DNA of 26,258 nt from Azospirillum brasilense (lineage in GTDB: Bacteria > Pseudomonadota > Alphaproteobacteria > Rickettsiales > UBA3002), in the NCBI GenBank assembly GCA_003241645.1, contig QFOX01000029.1:1-26258 (forward strand), written 5' to 3'. The position numbers were made by a program, and so were the translations under genes. Below are positions 22,827 to 26,258 of this stretch, piece by piece. Each line of letters begins with the position of its first letter. Position 1 is the stretch's first letter. The notes beneath the pieces are model-generated. The model was not told the DNA's origin, did no database searches, and saw only the letters and a program-made list of their open reading frames with translations.

Positions 22827-23573
22827 ATGGAGCTGCAGGGCAAAACCATCTGGTTCGTGGGGGCAAGCGAGGGCATTGGCCGCGCCACTGCCCTTGAGCT
22901 GGCCAAACGTGGGGCGGTGCTGTGCGTCAGCGCCCGCCAGCAAGACAAGCTGGATGCGCTGGTGGCCGAGCTGCCGGGGCAGGGGCACCGCGCCATCGCC
23001 TGCGACGTGACCGACGTGCAAAGCGTGCAGCAGGCCTTCGCCGCCGTGGCGCAGCCCGCCGCGCCGGACATGCTGATCTATGCCGCGGGCACCTATGCGC
23101 CCATGGGCGCGAAAGACTGGAAGCTGGATGCCACGCTGCAAACGCTCGACGTGAACCTTAACGGTGCGCTGCGCGTGTTGAGCGAAACGCTGCCCGCCAT
23201 GCTGGCGCGCAACTCGGGCACGGTGGTCATCGTGTCGTCCGTGGCGGCGTATCGTGGTTTGCCGAAATCCATGGGCTACGGTGCCAGCAAGGCCGCGCTC
23301 ACCAACCTTGCCGAATCCATGCGCATCGATCTGCATGGCACGGGCGTGGATGTGCGGCTGGTGAGCCCCGGTTTCGTGAAGACCCGCCTGACCGACCAGA
23401 ACGAATTCACGATGCCCAACCTCATCACGCCCGAACGCGCGGCGCGCTACATTGCCGATGGCATCGCGAAGGAGCATTACGACATTCACTTCCCGCCGGC
23501 GTTCAGCCTGTTCATGAAGCTGATGCGCATTTTGCCGAACCGCCTGTATTTCGCCATTGCACGGAGTCTGTAA
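22827..23573 (+). CDS. short-chain dehydrogenase/reductase
   Basis: 248 residues, classical SDR. Cofactor motif GASEGIGR at about 12-19 (the usual Thr of TGxxxGxG is Val-Gly here), DVT near 60, YAAGTY in place of NAG, active Ser in VSSVAAYRG and YGASK as YxxxK. The Arg37 following strand 2 (SARQ) suggests NADP(H). The C-terminus is hydrophobic (SLFMKLMRILPNRLYFAIA), which could dock on the membrane. It starts 3 bp after the DUF3833 stop. Substrate unknown, likely a lipid intermediate of the same pathway. Confidence 0.92.
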   Translation: MELQGKTIWFVGASEGIGRATALELAKRGAVLCVSARQQDKLDALVAELPGQGHRAIACDVTDVQSVQQAFAAVAQPAAPDMLIYAAGTYAPMGAKDWKLDATLQTLDVNLNGALRVLSETLPAMLARNSGTVVIVSSVAAYRGLPKSMGYGASKAALTNLAESMRIDLHGTGVDVRLVSPGFVKTRLTDQNEFTMPNLITPERAARYIADGIAKEHYDIHFPPAFSLFMKLMRILPNRLYFAIARSL

Positions 23574-23574
23574 C

Positions 23575-24060
23575 ATGAAATGGATGATGCTCTGCCTGAC
23601 GATGCTGCTGCCGCTCACGGCCATGGCCGCACCAATGGAGAAGGTGGGCAGTGCGCGCCTTCGCGTGATGATGCTGAGCGTGTATGACGCCGCGCTGTAT
23701 GCGCCCGAAGGGACATACGACGCGCAAGCGCCGCACGCGCTGGCGCTGACCTACCGCATGAACTTCATGCGCGATGAGATCATTGACCGCACGCTGCAGG
23801 AAATTGCGGATGCACAAACGCTAAGCGACGCGCAGGCGAAACGCTGGCGCGCCGAACTGGAACGCGTCATTCCCGATGTGAAGGATGGCGATACCATCAA
23901 AGCCACCGCGCGCCCCGGCCGCGATCTCCGCTTCACGCATAACGGCAAGAAAACAGGCGTGGTGACGGACACGACCCTGATCGCGCCGTTCATGAATATC
24001 TGGCTGGGCCCCAAGACCAATGAGCCGGGCCTGCGCGATAAACTGCTGGGAAAAAAGTAG
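23575..24060 (+). CDS. secreted chalcone-isomerase-like protein
   Basis: 161 residues. A signal peptide MKWMMLCLTMLLPLTAMAA with cleavage likely before Pro20, then VGSARLRVMMLSVYDAALYAPEG and LTYRMNFMRDEIID, the pattern of the bacterial chalcone-isomerase-like family (PF16036). Flavonoid chemistry is not expected in this context; relatives of the fold bind fatty acids, which suits the operon. ATG 23575 lies 1 bp after the SDR stop with GGAG 9 nt upstream. It is the last gene of the operon; no terminator is visible before the phasin promoter. Confidence 0.85.
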   Translation: MKWMMLCLTMLLPLTAMAAPMEKVGSARLRVMMLSVYDAALYAPEGTYDAQAPHALALTYRMNFMRDEIIDRTLQEIADAQTLSDAQAKRWRAELERVIPDVKDGDTIKATARPGRDLRFTHNGKKTGVVTDTTLIAPFMNIWLGPKTNEPGLRDKLLGKK

Positions 24061-24131
24061 GTTACCCAAAACACATCGCGGCTTGATGCTGCGCTGCGGT
24101 ATAACCTAGTGGAATAATCTGGTGTGAATAC

Positions 24132-24159
24132 TTGACCTTTCAACGTCTGCGTGTATATT
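24132..24159 (+). promoter_or_regulatory. sigma-70 promoter of the phasin gene
   Basis: TTGACC at 24132-24137, a 16-bp spacer and TATATT at 24154-24159: 5/6 and 5/6 matches, the best promoter in the window. The leader would be only about 20-25 nt to the ATG at 24188, which carries AGGAG at 24177-24181. Confidence 0.78.
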
Positions 24160-24187
24160 TCGCTGCATCGCACAATAGGAGATTTCC

Positions 24188-25018
24188 ATGGCCTCGACGA
24201 AAAAGAAACCTACCGCCAAGCGCGTAGTGAAAGCCGCTGTGAAAACCCAGACCCGCGCAGCGCATGCTGCGGCGAGTGTTGCCAAAAGCGCAGCATCGAA
24301 GCAGGGCGAGTGGGCACGCCAAAGCGCCGACTGGGCGCAGCAGGGTGCCAACGAATGGGCGAAGCAAAGCGCAAAAATGTATCAGCTTCCGTTCGCCGCA
24401 GGCGACGTGAACGAGGCCACCCGCCAGGCAGCCGAACAAGTGAAGTCGGCCACCGAAAGCTTCGTGCGTGCCGGCAACGACATGATGAGCCAGATGTTCG
24501 GCGGCGCTGCCGATCCGATGGCACAGTGGAAAGGCCTGTTCAACCAGGCGGCCCAGCGCATGCCCAGCATGGCTGGCCTGCCCGGCGCGAACGAGGCCGC
24601 TGCGAAAATGCAGAACCTCGCCCGTGAGTCGGCCGACCAGATGGCCCGCACCACCGGCACCGCGAACCGCGCCATGGGTGAAGCCATGGAGCTGGCGCGT
24701 GAGAACGCTGAAGCCATGGTTGAGTGCAGCAACATCGCCATCTCGGTGTCGAAAGAGATCGGTGCCGAGCTGATCACCTACGCCAACAAGACCTTCTCGC
24801 AGAATGTTGAGCTGGGCAAGCAACTGCTGAGCTGCCGCACGCTGAACGACATGTTCGACCTGTCGAGCAAGTTCATGAAAACCAATCTCGACAGCTTCTT
24901 CTCGGAAAGCGTGAAACTTTCGGAGAAAATGTTCCAGTGCGCGACGGATGTTTCCGAGCCGCTGAACGAGCGCCTGTCGGACACCAGCGACCGCATGAGC
25001 AAAGTGATCGCTGCCTAA
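24188..25018 (+). CDS. phasin family protein
   Basis: 276 residues, almost wholly helical, no membrane segment. The N-terminus is Lys/Ala-rich (KKKPTAKRVVKAAVK), like the histone-like tails of some phasins. The phasin domain occupies roughly residues 140-250 with ELITYANKTFSQNVELGKQLLSC and SSKFMKTNLDSFFSESVKLSEKM. Phasins coat polyhydroxyalkanoate granules and control their number and size. Its own strong promoter and terminator show a single-gene unit likely expressed at high level. No phaC or phaR is in view, so a granule role is inferred from the family. Confidence 0.9.
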   Translation: MASTKKKPTAKRVVKAAVKTQTRAAHAAASVAKSAASKQGEWARQSADWAQQGANEWAKQSAKMYQLPFAAGDVNEATRQAAEQVKSATESFVRAGNDMMSQMFGGAADPMAQWKGLFNQAAQRMPSMAGLPGANEAAAKMQNLARESADQMARTTGTANRAMGEAMELARENAEAMVECSNIAISVSKEIGAELITYANKTFSQNVELGKQLLSCRTLNDMFDLSSKFMKTNLDSFFSESVKLSEKMFQCATDVSEPLNERLSDTSDRMSKVIAA

Positions 25019-25045
25019 GATTTGGCAGACCACGCCGAAACGAAG

Positions 25046-25074
25046 AAGCCCGCGAGTTACTCGCGGGCTTTTTT
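25046..25074 (+). terminator. terminator of the phasin gene
   Basis: A 10-bp stem (25046-25055 with 25061-25070), a 5-nt loop and T-run 25069-25074. The stop codon of the convergent metalloprotease gene (25057-25059) lies within the loop. Confidence 0.9.
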
Positions 25075-25812
25075 GTTGGCGGGTGCCGGTTTTATCTTGG
25101 GCAATCGATGCGGCACCCCCATCCATGCATCATCATCGCCATGGATGGACAGGATCGCGCATTGGGCCAGCGGCGTGTTCTGCACATAGGCACGGCGGTT
25201 CTCGGCTGAGGGATGCAGCTGGCCATCGTTCTTTGCGTTCAGCACTTCCATGCCACGCAGGGTACGGCTGATATTACCATCAAGGCAGGCGGCAATAATA
25301 TCGGCTTCCACTTCGGACACGTGGCCATCGCGCTTTAGCGGCAGCGCCGAACGCAGATGCGGTGCCTTCTGGTGGTTAAAGCGCCACGCATGCCCAAGCT
25401 CGTGCCCCAGCTCGTGCCCCAGCACCCAACGGATACCATCGTAATTCAGGTCGTTGAGGAAGTTTGTGCCGATCAACACTTCCTTGGAGTTATAACGCAC
25501 CGTTGCCCCGTTGGGGTAATCGGGAATGATGAAGAGGTTGTATTCATGCAGCCCCAGCGCCGAGCGAATGCGCAGGAATTCAGCGTTGATCTCCGGGAAG
25601 TTCCACTGGTTCACGGCCAGTTTTTTCGGCTCCTGCGTGAAATAGAGTTGCGGGCCGATCAGCGGCTCGCGCGGGCGCAGGCGCGCATCCGGGTTGGTGA
25701 AGAACGCCTCGCGTGAGTAGGGGCGCGGCGGCGTGCGCGGAAAATCCCACTGCAGCGGCCGAACGCCGGGAAGGTAGGGAATGGTGGTGGTGCTATTGTG
25801 TGCGTCACTCAT
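25057..25812 (-). CDS. soluble HExxH zinc metalloprotease-like protein
   Basis: 251 residues without signal peptide or membrane helix. LGHELGHELGHAW gives two overlapping HExxH motifs (His133-Glu134-His137 and His137-Glu138-His141), and SEVEAD (Glu167/Glu169) about 30 residues later can supply the third zinc ligand, as in M48-like gluzincins. The ~80-residue N-terminal part is Pro/Arg-rich and probably disordered; the tail is Lys/Pro-rich. ATG 25812 has no clear Shine-Dalgarno; a 10-bp palindrome (GTGCTAGCAC, 25820-25829) lies in its leader. It follows hemA by 35 bp on the same strand, so co-transcription is possible. Target unknown. Confidence 0.75.
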   Translation of the reverse strand: MSDAHNSTTTIPYLPGVRPLQWDFPRTPPRPYSREAFFTNPDARLRPREPLIGPQLYFTQEPKKLAVNQWNFPEINAEFLRIRSALGLHEYNLFIIPDYPNGATVRYNSKEVLIGTNFLNDLNYDGIRWVLGHELGHELGHAWRFNHQKAPHLRSALPLKRDGHVSEVEADIIAACLDGNISRTLRGMEVLNAKNDGQLHPSAENRRAYVQNTPLAQCAILSIHGDDDAWMGVPHRLPKIKPAPANKKARE

Positions 25813-25847
25813 GCTAACGGTGCTAGCACGGTTTTATGACAGGATGA

Positions 25848-26258
25848 TTACGCCGCTTTGACTTTTTGCACCGAGGCCGCCGCCACGTCGCCAATGTTCA
25901 GGCGCGCGAAGATCTCCACCAGCGCGTCGCGCAGTTGGTGCATCATCTCGATGCTGTGGAACGGCGTGGGCGTAATGCGCAGGCGCTCGGTGCCTTTGCG
26001 CACGGTGGGGTAGTTAATGGGCTGCACATACATCTGGTATTCTTCGAGCAGGATGTCGGAGATCTGTTTGCACACCACCGGGTCGCCCACCATCACCGGC
26101 ACGATATGGGTGTTGTTGGCCAGCACGGGAATGCCCGCTTCGGCCAGAATATCTTTCAGCTTGCGCGCGTTCAACTGGTGTGCATCACGCTCCGCGCAGG
26201 ATTGCATGAGGTGGCGAATGCTGGCATTCGCGCCCGCCGCAATGGCCGGGGGCAGGGT
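25848..26258 (-). CDS. hemA: 5-aminolevulinate synthase, C-terminal part (5' end outside window)
   Basis: PLP enzyme that condenses glycine with succinyl-CoA to 5-aminolevulinate, the first step of heme synthesis in alphaproteobacteria. 136 residues are visible, open to the window edge. Recognised by SLPP-like TLPPAIAAGANASIRHL at the edge, then VPVMVGDP and the highly conserved QPINYPTVRKGTERLRITPTPFH. The C-terminal extension of about 20 residues is Ala/Val-rich. The catalytic lysine region lies outside the window. The related KBL/AONS enzymes lack the INYPTV...GTERLRITPTP combination. Confidence 0.95.
   Translation of the reverse strand, partial: TLPPAIAAGANASIRHLMQSCAERDAHQLNARKLKDILAEAGIPVLANNTHIVPVMVGDPVVCKQISDILLEEYQMYVQPINYPTVRKGTERLRITPTPFHSIEMMHQLRDALVEIFARLNIGDVAAASVQKVKAA

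Noticed and set aside
1..26258. CRISPR array, insertion sequence, prophage or integrative element
   Set aside because: No regular repeat-spacer pattern, transposase, integrase or attachment-site duplication was seen, including at the tRNA-Asn.

Overview
The window is a gene-dense stretch (roughly 60-65% G+C by eye) of an alphaproteobacterial chromosome. Signs of this are the long form of ribosomal protein L28, the neighbourhood bolA / J-domain protein / cobS / cobT / rpmB, a 5-aminolevulinate synthase of the glycine-using (HemA, C4) type, a phasin and PhoB-type direct repeats. The order within Alphaproteobacteria cannot be fixed from the sequence alone. Both window ends cut genes: gyrB (its 5' part is missing) on the left and hemA (its 5' part is missing) on the right.

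Left part (1-5420): the C-terminal two thirds of gyrB, a small membrane protein overlapping its stop codon, an odd low-G+C 505-codon gene of unknown function on the opposite strand, then rpmB with a good promoter and a textbook terminator. Three small minus-strand genes follow (131, 139 and 44 aa); the 44-aa one is short enough to be missed by normal gene calling.

Centre (5524-13821): the minus-strand block J-domain protein - lipoprotein - cobS - (inverted repeat) - cobT, diverging from bolA. Next come ogt and an orphan ParA-type ATPase (minus strand), then tsaC/sua5 (plus strand). After that is a 340-aa protein with PIN-nuclease-like acidic residues whose upstream region holds four 7-mer repeats spaced exactly 11 bp, the layout of a PHO box. 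A DUF983 protein, a bidirectional terminator and tRNA-Asn(GTT) close this part.

Right part (13990-26258): a CPBP-type membrane protein and two tandem ceramidase-like membrane proteins with all five CREST active-site residues in register. metE (cobalamin-independent methionine synthase) follows with its own terminator. Then comes a tight six-gene lipid-modification operon: FAD oxidoreductase, DUF1365, a Cfa-like methyltransferase, a DUF3833 lipoprotein, a short-chain dehydrogenase and a secreted chalcone-isomerase-like protein. A phasin with a strong promoter and terminator, a soluble HExxH metalloprotease and the end of hemA finish the window.

The most interesting items are the PHO-box-controlled PIN-like gene, the Cfa-like enzyme with altered bicarbonate-site residues inside the lipid operon, the tandem ceramidase pair, and the CobS/CobT block that carries its own J-domain protein and lipoprotein with no cobN in view. 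No rRNA, CRISPR array, insertion sequence or prophage was seen.
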